Source: Raineyella antarctica
GTDB taxonomy: Bacteria; Actinomycetota; Actinomycetes; Propionibacteriales; Propionibacteriaceae
Assembly (NCBI RefSeq): GCF_900092135.1
Contig: NZ_FMYF01000004.1
Coordinates: 1-64,000, forward strand
Direction: 5' to 3'
Length of the DNA: 64,000 nt
Below are positions 22,929-30,729 of this stretch, in pieces; position 1 is the stretch's first letter, and each line of letters starts with the position of its first letter. The notes beneath the pieces are model-generated. The model did no database searches. It saw only the letters and a program-made list of their open reading frames with translations, and had not been told where the DNA came from. Position numbers and translations under genes: made by a program.

Positions 22929-23854
22929 CGCGTGATCCCTGCCCCGGCCTGGCCGGTCATGCCGGCCTCCTCCTCGTACATCTGCAGGAACAGGCTCTCC
23001 AGCGATGGCGGGGCCACGGTCAGTGAGGCCAGGCCGTACGGCGCCAGTGCGGACATCGCCGCCCCGACGTGGGTCGCGTCGACCGCGGCGGACAGGTGGT
23101 TGCCGTCCAGGTGGACGTCGTGGAAGAGGGCGAGGACCCGCTGGTCCGGGACACGGTCCAGCAGGGCGTGGATCGAGGTGCGGGCATGGCCGCGCAGCTG
23201 CGCCAGGGTGCCGGTCCGGGCGATCCGGCCGTCCCGGATGATGCTCAGCCGGTCGGCCAGCGTCTCGACCTCGGCCAGGATGTGACTGCTGAGCAGGACG
23301 GTGGTGCCGCGCTGCTTGGCCTCGCCGATGACCTCCTGGAACACGTTCTCCATCAGCGGGTCCAGCCCGCTGGTCGGCTCGTCCAGGACCAGCAGCTCGA
23401 CGTCGGAGGCGAGCGCGGCGACGATCGCGACCTTCTGCTTGTTGCCCTTGGAGTACTGCCGGCCGCGCTTGGTCGGGTCCAGCTCGAACCTCTCGACCAG
23501 CTCGGCCCGGCGCGGCTCGTCCAGGCCGCCACGCAGCGAACCGAGAAGGTCGATCGCCTCCCCGCCGGTCATCCCCGGCCACAGCGAGACCTCGCCGGGC
23601 ACGTACGCCAGGCGCCGGTGCAGTTCGACCACGTCGCGCCAGGGATCGCGGCCCAGCAGCCGGACCGTGCCGGAGTCGGCCTTCAGCAGACCAAGCAGCA
23701 CCCGGATGGTGGTGGACTTGCCCGCGCCGTTGGGTCCGAGGAACCCGTACACCTCCCCGCGTTCGACCCGCAGGTCGAGGCCCCGCAGCGCCGGGAACCT
23801 GCCGTACGACTTGGTCAGACCCTCGACCTCGATCACTGCCTCGGTTGTGCTCAT
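22925..23854 (-). CDS. ABC exporter ATP-binding protein
   Basis: A 309-aa ATPase with Walker A GPNGAGKST, an unusual signature loop KGNKQKVAIVAAL in place of LSGGQ, Walker B LLVLDEPTSGLD and the switch His in SSHILAEVE. The C-terminal 90 residues are the drug-exporter DrrA-like extension. It forms a pair with the overlapping permease gene. GGAGAAGGA lies before the ATG. The KGNKQK variation is common in this actinobacterial exporter subfamily. Confidence 0.9.
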   Translation of the reverse strand: MSTTEAVIEVEGLTKSYGRFPALRGLDLRVERGEVYGFLGPNGAGKSTTIRVLLGLLKADSGTVRLLGRDPWRDVVELHRRLAYVPGEVSLWPGMTGGEAIDLLGSLRGGLDEPRRAELVERFELDPTKRGRQYSKGNKQKVAIVAALASDVELLVLDEPTSGLDPLMENVFQEVIGEAKQRGTTVLLSSHILAEVETLADRLSIIRDGRIARTGTLAQLRGHARTSIHALLDRVPDQRVLALFHDVHLDGNHLSAAVDATHVGAAMSALAPYGLASLTVAPPSLESLFLQMYEEEAGMTGQAGAGITR

Positions 23855-24209
23855 CGGTCCTTCTCCTGGCACCGGTTCCGCCGACCGGCGGATGCGTTCG
23901 GGTCGATGGGTCCCCGCGAGGACCTTGCCCCTGGATAAGCGTCCCACCGGTCACCGGATCCGGACAGCGGAGTCGGGTCGAGGAGTAACCCCGAGGAGTA
24001 CCCAGAGCCGCTTCGCCTTCAGTTAGCCGCTGCGCGTCGACGCGGCGCGGCTAACCGAAGGCGTAGCGGCTGGTCGAGCACCTGCGAACCGGTCCTCCAG
24101 GTCGGGCTGCTCGTGCCCGAACACCTGGCGCCACAGCCAGTAGCGAGGGATGGCGGCCTCACCCTCGATGGTGACGAACACCGGCCGGCCGGGCGACGAG
24201 GACCGGCCG
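23855..24209. other. Intergenic stretch with inverted repeat and a possible gene remnant
   Basis: This 355-bp stretch holds no convincing complete gene. The stretch 24008-24069 is an imperfect inverted repeat described separately. On the minus strand from about 24206 a frame encodes GRPVFVTIEGEAAIPRYW and then WRQVFGHEQPDLEDRF, which looks like protein sequence but has no start, so it may be the C-terminal remnant of a lost gene behind the YdeI-like gene. The upstream part (23855-24000) should hold the ABC operon promoter; no clear boxes were identified. Confidence 0.4.
24008..24069. repeat. Imperfect 23-bp inverted repeat with central palindrome
   Basis: The arms 24008-24030 and 24047-24069 match at all but two positions after reverse complementing. 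Between them lies the 12-bp palindrome CGCGTCGACGCG (24033-24044). The element could be a terminator, a MITE-like remnant or a recombination/regulatory site. Confidence 0.6.
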
Positions 24210-24800
24210 CTAGGGCCGCTTCTTCTGCGGATAGATCGACTCGTGCCGGGCGAGCATGGCCACGTACTCGGCGATCCTGCGTGCCCTGGTCTCGGCCTTC
24301 CTGACCGAGATGGTGCGGTAGACCATGGCGTATCGGTTGGTCGAGGTCAGCACGTCGAACATCGCCTGGGCCTCCGGTACCGCCGCGATCGCCGCGGCCA
24401 GGTCGGCCGGTACCTCGGCGGTCGCGGCCCCGGCGTACGTCATCTCCCAGCGGCCGTTGGCCTTGGCGGCCTCGACCACGGCGCGCCCGGCATCCGTCAT
24501 CCGACCCTCGGCCTCCAGTCGACCGACGCGGTCCACGTTGGACTGTGACCACTGGCTGCTCCGGGTCCGCGGGGTGAAGCGGATGGCCGAACTCCCCGCG
24601 TCACGTGTCCGCAACTGGCCGTCGATCCATCCGAAGCACAGCGCCTCCTCGACAGCCGGCTCGTACGTCAGGGCGGTCACGTCACCGCCCTTCTTGTGCA
24701 CCACCAGCCACACGCCGCGACTGTCGGCGTGGTGGGCCTCCAACCAGTCCCGCCAGGCGCGGGCATCGGGGACGAGGAGTTCGGGCAGCTCGACGGCCAT
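24210..24800 (-). CDS. YdeI/OmpD-associated family protein
   Basis: A 196-aa cytoplasmic protein of the YdeI family, often annotated as bacteriocin-protection or OmpD-associated. The conserved segment SRGVWLVVHKKGG..ALTYEPAVEEALCFGWIDG and RFTPR..RSQWSQSNVDRVGRL are present. The C-terminal part EAQAMFDVLTSTNRYAMVYRTISVRKAETRARRI is also typical. TACCGT stands exactly 6 nt before the ATG, and there is no ribosome site, so it is likely leaderless. The biochemical role is not known. Confidence 0.85.
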   Translation of the reverse strand: MAVELPELLVPDARAWRDWLEAHHADSRGVWLVVHKKGGDVTALTYEPAVEEALCFGWIDGQLRTRDAGSSAIRFTPRTRSSQWSQSNVDRVGRLEAEGRMTDAGRAVVEAAKANGRWEMTYAGAATAEVPADLAAAIAAVPEAQAMFDVLTSTNRYAMVYRTISVRKAETRARRIAEYVAMLARHESIYPQKKRP

Positions 24801-24806
24801 GTGCCA

Positions 24807-24812
24807 ACGGTA
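24807..24812 (-). promoter_or_regulatory. Leaderless -10 (TACCGT) of the YdeI-like gene
   Basis: Read on the minus strand, TACCGT is followed by 6 nt and then ATG, with no ribosome-binding site. This fits a leaderless transcript. Confidence 0.65.
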
Positions 24813-24847
24813 CGGCGGCAGGAGGTCCGCGGCTGACGGGTTCTGTC

Positions 24848-25273
24848 TCAGTCCTCGGCCAGGGCGGCGCGCAGCCGGTCGGCGTACGTGCCGGCCTCGC
24901 CCACGGCGTACGTGGTCCGGGGCCAGAAGAAACCGCGCAGTCCGTCGCCCTTGGTACGCGGCACGACGTGGACGTGCAGGTGCGGGACCGACTGGCTCAC
25001 GACGTTGTTCATCGCGACGAACGAGCCCTGCGCGCCCAGGGCGGTCGTCATGGCGCCGGCGACCGACCGAGCGGCGGTGAAGAGCGGGACCACGAGGTCG
25101 TCGGGCAGGTCGACCAGGGTGGCGACATGGTCGCGCGGCACGACCAGGACGTGGCCCTTGAAGACCGGCCGGGTGTCCAGGAAGGCGACGATGCGTTCGG
25201 TCCACAGGACGATCTCCGCGGTCGACCCGCCGGCGACCACCTGGCAGAAGGAGCAGGTGGGGGAGGACGTCAT
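24848..25273 (-). CDS. HIT-family hydrolase
   Basis: A 141-aa protein with the histidine triad HLHVHVVP (nucleophile His in the middle) and an N-terminal CSFC motif that may bind zinc. GHVLVVPRDHVATLVDL is the second family motif. HIT proteins hydrolyse nucleoside phosphoramidates or dinucleotides. The ATG overlaps the stop of the HxlR regulator as ATGA, so both are one transcript. Confidence 0.9.
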   Translation of the reverse strand: MTSSPTCSFCQVVAGGSTAEIVLWTERIVAFLDTRPVFKGHVLVVPRDHVATLVDLPDDLVVPLFTAARSVAGAMTTALGAQGSFVAMNNVVSQSVPHLHVHVVPRTKGDGLRGFFWPRTTYAVGEAGTYADRLRAALAED

Positions 25274-25635
25274 GACAGCACCGGGGTCGGGGCCTGCTGG
25301 GCGCGGGCCGCCATCACGTCGGGCATCACCTCGTAGATGGCCCCGACCAGTCCCTCCATGGCCGTCGCGACGCGGCGACCGGGGGACGTGAGGGAGTACT
25401 CGACCCGCTGGCCGGGCTGCTCGCTCCTGGTGACCAGTCCGTCGGCGGTGAGCGTCGCCAGGGTCCGCGAGAGCATGCGGTCGCTGATCCCGCCGACGGC
25501 GCGCGCCGTCTCGGAGAACCGGTGCGGGCTGTCGAGGAGGGCGACCACCACCAGGGCGCCCCAGCGGTCGATCACGTGGTCGACCAGCTCGCGGGACGGA
25601 CACGTGGGGTCGAAGACGTCGAAGGGTTGGGCCAT
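25270..25635 (-). CDS. HxlR-family transcriptional regulator
   Basis: A 121-aa winged-helix regulator of the HxlR/DUF24 family. CPSRELVDHVIDRWGALVVVALL carries the conserved Cys12 used for redox or electrophile sensing in relatives, and the recognition helix region FSETARAVGGISDRMLSRTLATL is intact. It is divergent from the quinone-reductase-like gene at 25731, with inverted repeats between them, so it probably controls both itself and that gene. Confidence 0.9.
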   Translation of the reverse strand: MAQPFDVFDPTCPSRELVDHVIDRWGALVVVALLDSPHRFSETARAVGGISDRMLSRTLATLTADGLVTRSEQPGQRVEYSLTSPGRRVATAMEGLVGAIYEVMPDVMAARAQQAPTPVLS

Positions 25636-25677
25636 GGTCCCGTCCTCCTTCCATTCGGGCGTGCGTTTGCGGCATCT

Positions 25678-25711
25678 ACTTACCTGAGTATAGTACTTAC
25701 CAATCGTAAGT
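25678..25711. promoter_or_regulatory. Putative HxlR operator
   Basis: ACTTAC occurs at 25678-25683 and 25695-25700, and GTAAGT at 25706-25711. The last two form the inverted repeat ACTTAC-N5-GTAAGT. HxlR-type regulators bind such sites in divergent promoter regions. The stretch is notably AT-rich for this genome. Confidence 0.65.
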
Positions 25712-25730
25712 CCTTAGGAAGGATCTCCCC

Positions 25731-26579
25731 ATGTCCCTCGCAGTCACCGGAGCAACCGGCAACCTCGGCGGCCTCGTGATCGACCACCTGATCGAGCGGG
25801 GGACCCCGGCCGACCAGGTCGTCGCCCTGGTCCGTGACGTGGCCAAGGCGGCCGACCTCGTCGAGCGCGGCGTCGAGGTACGCACCTTCGACTACGACCG
25901 TCCCGCCACCTCCGCCCTCGCCGGCGTCGACTCCCTGCTACTGGTCTCCGGCACGGATCTGGGACGGCGCCAGGCCCAGCACCGCGCCGTCATCGATGCC
26001 GCCGCGGCCGCCGGGGTCGGCCGCGTCGTCTACACCAGCGCCCCGCACGCCGAGGCGTCGATCAACCCGGTCGCCCCGGACCACAAGGCCACGGAGGAGT
26101 ATCTGGCCGCCTCCGGCCTGGGCCACGTCAACCTGCGCAACGGCTGGTACCACGAGAACTTCCTCGGTGACCTGGCCGCCGCCCGGCAGACCGGCCAGGT
26201 GCTCACCGCCGCCGGCCACGGTCGGGTCGCCAGCGCCTCGCGCAGCGACCTCGCCGATGCCGCGGCCGTCGTGCTCGCCGGCAGCGAGACCGACCGGACG
26301 TACAAGCTGACCGGCGACGAGGCCTGGCGCTTCGATGACCTCGCCGCTGACCTGGCCGAGGTCCTGCACCGCGAGGTGGTCGCCGCCCATGTGAGCCCCG
26401 CCGAGAAGTCGGAGGCCCTCGAGGGGATGGGTCTGGATGCCGGTCTGGTCGGCTTCCTGGTCGGTGTCGACGAGGCGATCGCCGCCGGCGAGCTCGGCGA
26501 CACCAGCGGAGAGCTGGCCGGGCTGATCGGGCGCCCGACCTCGCCGATCATCGACACCCTGCGCACCGTCCAGGGCTGA
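25731..26579 (+). CDS. NmrA-like NAD(P)-binding oxidoreductase (QorB type)
   Basis: A 282-aa SDR-like protein with an N-terminal Rossmann motif TGATGNLGG (residues ~6-14), YTSAPHAEASINPVAPDHKATEE and LRNGWYHENFLGDL. These are the hallmarks of QorB-type NAD(P)H:quinone oxidoreductases. They reduce quinones or electrophiles in the cytoplasm. The divergent HxlR gene and its operator suggest induction by electrophiles. AAGGAGG-like GGAAGGAT precedes the ATG. Confidence 0.88.
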   Translation: MSLAVTGATGNLGGLVIDHLIERGTPADQVVALVRDVAKAADLVERGVEVRTFDYDRPATSALAGVDSLLLVSGTDLGRRQAQHRAVIDAAAAAGVGRVVYTSAPHAEASINPVAPDHKATEEYLAASGLGHVNLRNGWYHENFLGDLAAARQTGQVLTAAGHGRVASASRSDLADAAAVVLAGSETDRTYKLTGDEAWRFDDLAADLAEVLHREVVAAHVSPAEKSEALEGMGLDAGLVGFLVGVDEAIAAGELGDTSGELAGLIGRPTSPIIDTLRTVQG

Positions 26580-26666
26580 CCTGCACCGTTCCGCCCGCGT
26601 GCTGCGGGTGGAGCAGTCAGCACCGGCACCGGCCCTATAGTGGCGCTCGACCCCGGGAGGCCAGGC

Positions 26667-27269
26667 ATGCGCGACGAACTCGTCCAGTACATCGTGGTGG
26701 GACCCCATGCCACCCATGAGGAGGTCGTCGCCGACGTGATGTACGCCTCGGTCGGCCGGATGCTGGCCACCGGGACCGACCACGGGACCTGGCCTGACTT
26801 CCTGGACGAGGCCATCGCCAAGCGGGTCAAGCGGTGCAATCGGACCAAGTGGGGCCAGGTCGCCGCGCTGCCAGGGGCGTACGTGCACGGCTGCGCGATC
26901 GCGTTCGACCCGATGCTGGGCGACGACGTCCCCGACCTCGTCCACAAGGCCGCGGCCTCGCACTTCGACCGGGAGCGCGCCGGAGGGCCCGCGGCACCGC
27001 TCGCGCCGGGCCGGTGGGTGATCGCGGACGCCGGTCTGGGGATGACCACCGGCAAGACGGCGGCCCAGGCCGCGCACGCGCTGATGCTCGCGGTCCTGGA
27101 GGACGTGGCGGGGCCCGACCCGGTCGGCCACGTACGTTTCGTCGACCTGGCCTCGGACGACTTCCGCGCCACGATCGACGGCTCGTCGACGGTGGTGGAG
27201 GTCGAGGACGCCGGTCGCAGTGAGGTCGAGCCGGGGGCGAACACTGCCTGTTTCGTCGTGGTCGACTGA
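26667..27269 (+). CDS. Peptidyl-tRNA hydrolase PTH2-family protein
   Basis: A 200-aa protein. The central segment LGMTTGKTAAQAAHALMLA matches the PTH2 motif (GK.aAQ.aHA) seen in archaeal-type peptidyl-tRNA hydrolases and their actinobacterial homologues. The N-terminal MRDELVQYIVV fits the first beta-strand. The likely substrate is peptidyl-tRNA, but the clade is poorly characterised. ATG at 26667 is chosen for GGGAGG 6 nt upstream; TATAGT at 26634-26639 is a probable -10. Confidence 0.75.
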   Translation: MRDELVQYIVVGPHATHEEVVADVMYASVGRMLATGTDHGTWPDFLDEAIAKRVKRCNRTKWGQVAALPGAYVHGCAIAFDPMLGDDVPDLVHKAAASHFDRERAGGPAAPLAPGRWVIADAGLGMTTGKTAAQAAHALMLAVLEDVAGPDPVGHVRFVDLASDDFRATIDGSSTVVEVEDAGRSEVEPGANTACFVVVD

Positions 27270-27323
27270 CGGTCGTTTCCCCGAACCGGTCTCCTGCTGC
27301 TGGCGACGCCACGGCCCCCGGCG

Positions 27324-27329
27324 TAGCGT
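27324..27329 (+). promoter_or_regulatory. Leaderless -10 (TAGCGT) of the epoxide-hydrolase-like gene
   Basis: TAGCGT ends 6 nt before ATG 27336; no Shine-Dalgarno sequence is present. Confidence 0.65.
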
Positions 27330-27335
27330 TGTGCC

Positions 27336-28199
27336 ATGGGGGCATCGAGGGTGATCCAGACCTCACGGCTGGAGATGAACGTTGCCGTATCGGGGGTCGC
27401 AGGACGACCTGTCGTCCTGCTCCTGCATGGTTTCCCGCAGCACGCGGGGGAGTGGGACGGGATCTCCGAAGCACTTGCCGACACGTTTCACGTCGTGGCA
27501 CCAGACCTGCGCGGCATGGGGGCGACCGCTGCTCCTGCCGAGGGTTATGACGCGGAGTCCCAGTGCCAGGACGTCCTGGCCCTGATCGATGCCTTGGGTG
27601 TCGGTCCGGTGCATCTGGTCAGTCATGACTACGGAGCGGTCATCGGACAGTTGCTGGCGCTGCAACATCCCGCCCTGTTCAGTACGCACCTGATCCTTGC
27701 GACCCCCCACGTCTGGCTGCGTCCCTCACTGCCGATGCTGTCCCAGGCCTGGCGATTGTGGTTCCAGCCGGTGATCGCCTCCCCGCTCGGACCGCGACTC
27801 ATCGGCACGGGCAACCAGTCACTCCTGCGTCATCTCCTGACGGCGTTCGCCTTCCGGACCATGCCCCCGGAACGGGTCGAGTCCTACCTGGCGCCATGGC
27901 GGGACCCCGCTCGGGCCCGAGCCGGGTCGCTGGTCTACCGGCACCTCGTGCTGCCCATGCTGGGCCGAATCGCCGCCGGCGCCTTCCGTAACGAGCACCT
28001 CAGCATTCCCACGCGCATCCTGTGTGGCGGCGAGGACAAGGGCATGCCGGCCTCGGTCGTCGACCAGGGGTACGCGGGACATGCCGATTCCCTCGAGGTG
28101 GTCACCGTCGAAGGAGCAGGGCACTACCTGGCGGATGACCGCCCGGACGCAGTGGTCGAACACATCGGGGACCTCACGTCCGGGGGGCATCGGGGCTGA
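27336..28199 (+). CDS. Alpha/beta hydrolase, epoxide hydrolase/dehalogenase-like
   Basis: A 287-aa alpha/beta hydrolase. HGFPQH forms the oxyanion region and VSHDYGA carries an Asp nucleophile as in epoxide hydrolases and haloalkane dehalogenases, rather than Ser. The cap region (TPHVWLRPSLPML...) lies between, and EGAGHYLADD has the catalytic His. TAGCGT ends exactly 6 nt before the ATG, indicating leaderless translation. The natural substrate is unknown. Confidence 0.85.
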   Translation: MGASRVIQTSRLEMNVAVSGVAGRPVVLLLHGFPQHAGEWDGISEALADTFHVVAPDLRGMGATAAPAEGYDAESQCQDVLALIDALGVGPVHLVSHDYGAVIGQLLALQHPALFSTHLILATPHVWLRPSLPMLSQAWRLWFQPVIASPLGPRLIGTGNQSLLRHLLTAFAFRTMPPERVESYLAPWRDPARARAGSLVYRHLVLPMLGRIAAGAFRNEHLSIPTRILCGGEDKGMPASVVDQGYAGHADSLEVVTVEGAGHYLADDRPDAVVEHIGDLTSGGHRG

Positions 28200-28217
28200 C
28201 CGGGCACTCCCGGTCAG
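28196..28217 (+). terminator. Short hairpin overlapping the hydrolase stop
   Basis: Arms 28196-28204 and 28209-28217 pair perfectly with a 4-nt loop and start in the stop codon of the hydrolase gene. The rest of the 269-nt gap up to 28468 shows no gene. Confidence 0.5.
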
Positions 28218-28468
28218 CCCGTCACTCGGTCTCGACCGAGGCCCTGTCGTGCGGCATCCCGACCGGTCTGGACTCCGAGGAACCGCGCTGGCGCGGGTAG
28301 AGGGACAGCGTCACCATGCTGCGCCCGCGAGGAACTCCGACTGCCGGCTCAGAATCGGTGGGAAGGTGCTGCACCCGCGCGGGTGGGATCGCTGCGGTCT
28401 CCTTCACATCGCCGGAGGGCGCGGCTAGGGTGAATCGCAATGTCGATAACTAGACAAGAGGAGTTCGG

Positions 28469-28942
28469 ATGAACACCGTGAGTAGTGACATCGACGTTGA
28501 CGCGCCCGTCTCGACCGTCTACAACCAATGGATGCGGTTCGAGGAGTTCCCCGCCCTCATGGCCGGTGTGGAAGAGGTGACCCGACTCTCCGACCGGACG
28601 CAGCACTGGCGCGTCAAGGTCGGAGGCGTGGAGCGTGAGTTCGACGCCGAGATCACCGAGCAGCTGCCGGACGAGCGGATCGCCTGGCGCACCGTCGACG
28701 GGCCCACCCAGGCCGGCGTCGTCACCTTCCACCGTCTTGCCGGCGACACCACCCGCGTTCGGCAGCAGGTGGACTGGGAGCCGGAGGGGGCCGTGGAGAA
28801 GGCTGGTGCGGCCCTCCAGGTCGACGACGCCCAGGTGTCCAGGTCCCTGCATGACTTCGAGCGGCTGATCGAGTCGAACGGCTTCGAGAGCGGCGCGTGG
28901 CGGGGCCGGATCAACCGGCCCGGCGACGCGACGGGTCGCTGA
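28469..28942 (+). CDS. SRPBCC family protein (polyketide cyclase/START-like)
   Basis: A 157-aa helix-grip protein. DVDAPVSTVYNQWMRFEEFPALMAGVEEV is the typical start of the SRPBCC cyclase/dehydrase-like group. FDAEITEQLPDERIAWRTVDG and TFHRL...TRV..Q.DWEP follow in order. Such proteins bind hydrophobic ligands or associate with membranes. GAGGAG precedes the ATG. It is followed after one base by the alcohol dehydrogenase gene, so both are in one operon. Confidence 0.82.
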   Translation: MNTVSSDIDVDAPVSTVYNQWMRFEEFPALMAGVEEVTRLSDRTQHWRVKVGGVEREFDAEITEQLPDERIAWRTVDGPTQAGVVTFHRLAGDTTRVRQQVDWEPEGAVEKAGAALQVDDAQVSRSLHDFERLIESNGFESGAWRGRINRPGDATGR

Positions 28943-28943
28943 G

Positions 28944-30125
28944 GTGCGAGCCCTCACCTGGCAGGGAACGGGCAGCGTCTCGGTGGAGACGGTGCCCGAC
29001 CCGACCATCCAGGAGCCCACCGACGCCATCATCAAGGTGACGTCCACAGCCATCTGCGGATCGGACCTGCACCTCTACGACGTCCTCGGACCCTTCCTGC
29101 ACAAGGGCGACATCCTCGGGCACGAGCCGATGGGCATCGTCACCGAGGTCGGCGGTGGGGTCACCGACCTCGCCGTCGGGGACCGGGTGGTGGTCCCGTT
29201 CGTGATCGCCTGTGGCGAGTGCGAACTCTGCCGGACCGGGCTGAGTACCCAGTGCGAGACCACCCAGAACCGTGCCCACGGGACCGGGGCCACCCTCTAC
29301 GGCTACACCGAGCTGTACGGTGCGGTCCCCGGCGGCCAGGCCGAGTACCTGCGTGTCCTGCGCGCCGACAGGAACGCGGTCAAGGTCGGCCACGAACTGC
29401 CCGACGAGCGCTACCTGTTCCTCAGCGACATCCTTCCCACCGCCTGGCAGGCCGTGCAGTACGCCGGCCTGCCGCCCCAGGGCACCCTCGGGGTGATCGG
29501 CCTGGGCCCGGTGGGCCAGTTCGTCGTCCGCATCGCGCGCCATCTGGGCCACCGCGTCGTCGCCTGCGATCCGGTCCCCGAGCGACGCCGACTGGCCGAG
29601 CGCTATGGCGCACACGCCTTCGACCTGGACGAGGCGACCCCGGACACGATGCGCGACGCCACGGAGGGGCGCGGCCCGCACGGCGTGGTCGATGCGGTCG
29701 GGATGGAGGCCCACGGCGACGCCGCGGTACGGCTGCTGCAGCGCGGCGTCGGGGTGCTTCCCAGCGCCCTGGGTCGTCCGATCATGCTGAAGGCCGGCAT
29801 CGACCGGCTGTCCGCCCTGATGACCGCCATCGACGCGGTCCGTCGCGGTGGCACGGTCTCCCTCAGCGGCGTGTACGCCGGGATGGTGGACCCGATGCCG
29901 CTGATGACGATGTTCGACAAGCAGCTGACCGTACGGATGGGCCAGTGCAACGTGCAGCGATGGATCCCCGACCTGCTCCCGCTGGTCGAGGACCCCGACG
30001 ACCCGCTGGGCACCGAGGACCTTGTCACCCACCGGGTCCCGCTGGAGGAGGCGGCACGGATGTACGACGTGTTCCGCAGCAAGTCCGATGGCTGCGTGAA
30101 GGTCGTGCTCAAGCCGGGCGGGTGA
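28944..30125 (+). CDS. Zinc-dependent alcohol dehydrogenase
   Basis: A 393-aa medium-chain dehydrogenase, formaldehyde/alcohol dehydrogenase type. The catalytic zinc ligands are C38 and H60 (ICGSDLHLY, GHEPMGIV), the structural zinc site is in CGECELCRTG..QCE, and the NAD(P) motif GLGPVGQFVVRIA is near residue 190. The long inserted segment around residues 100-130 is seen in glutathione-independent formaldehyde dehydrogenase-like enzymes. The start is GTG, one base after the SRPBCC stop. The substrate is not known. Confidence 0.88.
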   Translation: MRALTWQGTGSVSVETVPDPTIQEPTDAIIKVTSTAICGSDLHLYDVLGPFLHKGDILGHEPMGIVTEVGGGVTDLAVGDRVVVPFVIACGECELCRTGLSTQCETTQNRAHGTGATLYGYTELYGAVPGGQAEYLRVLRADRNAVKVGHELPDERYLFLSDILPTAWQAVQYAGLPPQGTLGVIGLGPVGQFVVRIARHLGHRVVACDPVPERRRLAERYGAHAFDLDEATPDTMRDATEGRGPHGVVDAVGMEAHGDAAVRLLQRGVGVLPSALGRPIMLKAGIDRLSALMTAIDAVRRGGTVSLSGVYAGMVDPMPLMTMFDKQLTVRMGQCNVQRWIPDLLPLVEDPDDPLGTEDLVTHRVPLEEAARMYDVFRSKSDGCVKVVLKPGG

Positions 30126-30164
30126 GCGCTGCGGGCGTGGCGGGCCGCCGACCAGGTAGAGCCG

Positions 30165-30662
30165 TCACCAGCCGGAGCTGCCCGGGACGCCCTTGAACGG
30201 CCCGGCGATCGACGCGGTGACCCAGCCCCCGTAGAACCCGCCGGGCTGGGGACGGACCTGTTCGTCGCCGACGAAGCACGCATCCATGGCCGCCGCGTAC
30301 AGGGCCACGTGCCCGGCGATCGGCTCGAAGCCGGGGGAGGGATGCGGGTAGGTCCAGCCCGCGCGCGCAGCGGTCCGGCCGCCGCCGTGGACGTCGAGGT
30401 AGCTGGCCATGCCCTTCCACTCACAGAACGAGGAGCCGTCCGCGGGACCGAGTGCTCCCTGCCGGAAGGACTCGCGCGGCAGGTAGTAGGTAGGTGGGTG
30501 GCTCGTCTCCAGGACCTGCCAGGCGCCGGGGGCATCGCAGATCGTCTCCCCACCGAGCACCACCCGGATGCGCTCGGTGCACCGGCGCAACGCGGGCGGC
30601 CGGGGGTAGTCCCAGACCGATTCCTGTCCGGGGAGGAGGGGATCACGCTGAGGACGCGTCAT
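30165..30662 (-). CDS. DUF427 family protein
   Basis: A 165-aa protein of the DUF427 family. It contains RIRVVLGGETICDAPGAWQVLETSHPPTYYLP, FCEWKGMASYLDV and the C-terminal FYGGW..... All are hallmark segments. The fold is a small beta barrel and no function is established. TAGACT lies exactly 6 nt before the ATG, so the transcript is probably leaderless. Confidence 0.88.
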   Translation of the reverse strand: MTRPQRDPLLPGQESVWDYPRPPALRRCTERIRVVLGGETICDAPGAWQVLETSHPPTYYLPRESFRQGALGPADGSSFCEWKGMASYLDVHGGGRTAARAGWTYPHPSPGFEPIAGHVALYAAAMDACFVGDEQVRPQPGGFYGGWVTASIAGPFKGVPGSSGW

Positions 30663-30668
30663 GGCAGG

Positions 30669-30674
30669 AGTCTA
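30669..30674 (-). promoter_or_regulatory. Leaderless -10 (TAGACT) of the DUF427 gene
   Basis: On the minus strand TAGACT, six bases, then ATG at 30662. Confidence 0.65.
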
Positions 30675-30729
30675 GTCGCCGCCCTCCGGGGCGGCGGTCC
30701 GTGTTTCCCGGGTCCCGGTGCGGACGGGA

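Noticed and set aside
21396-23285. Long + strand open frame of about 630 codons
   Set aside because: It is antisense to the ABC permease and ATPase genes, which have clear membrane helices and Walker motifs.
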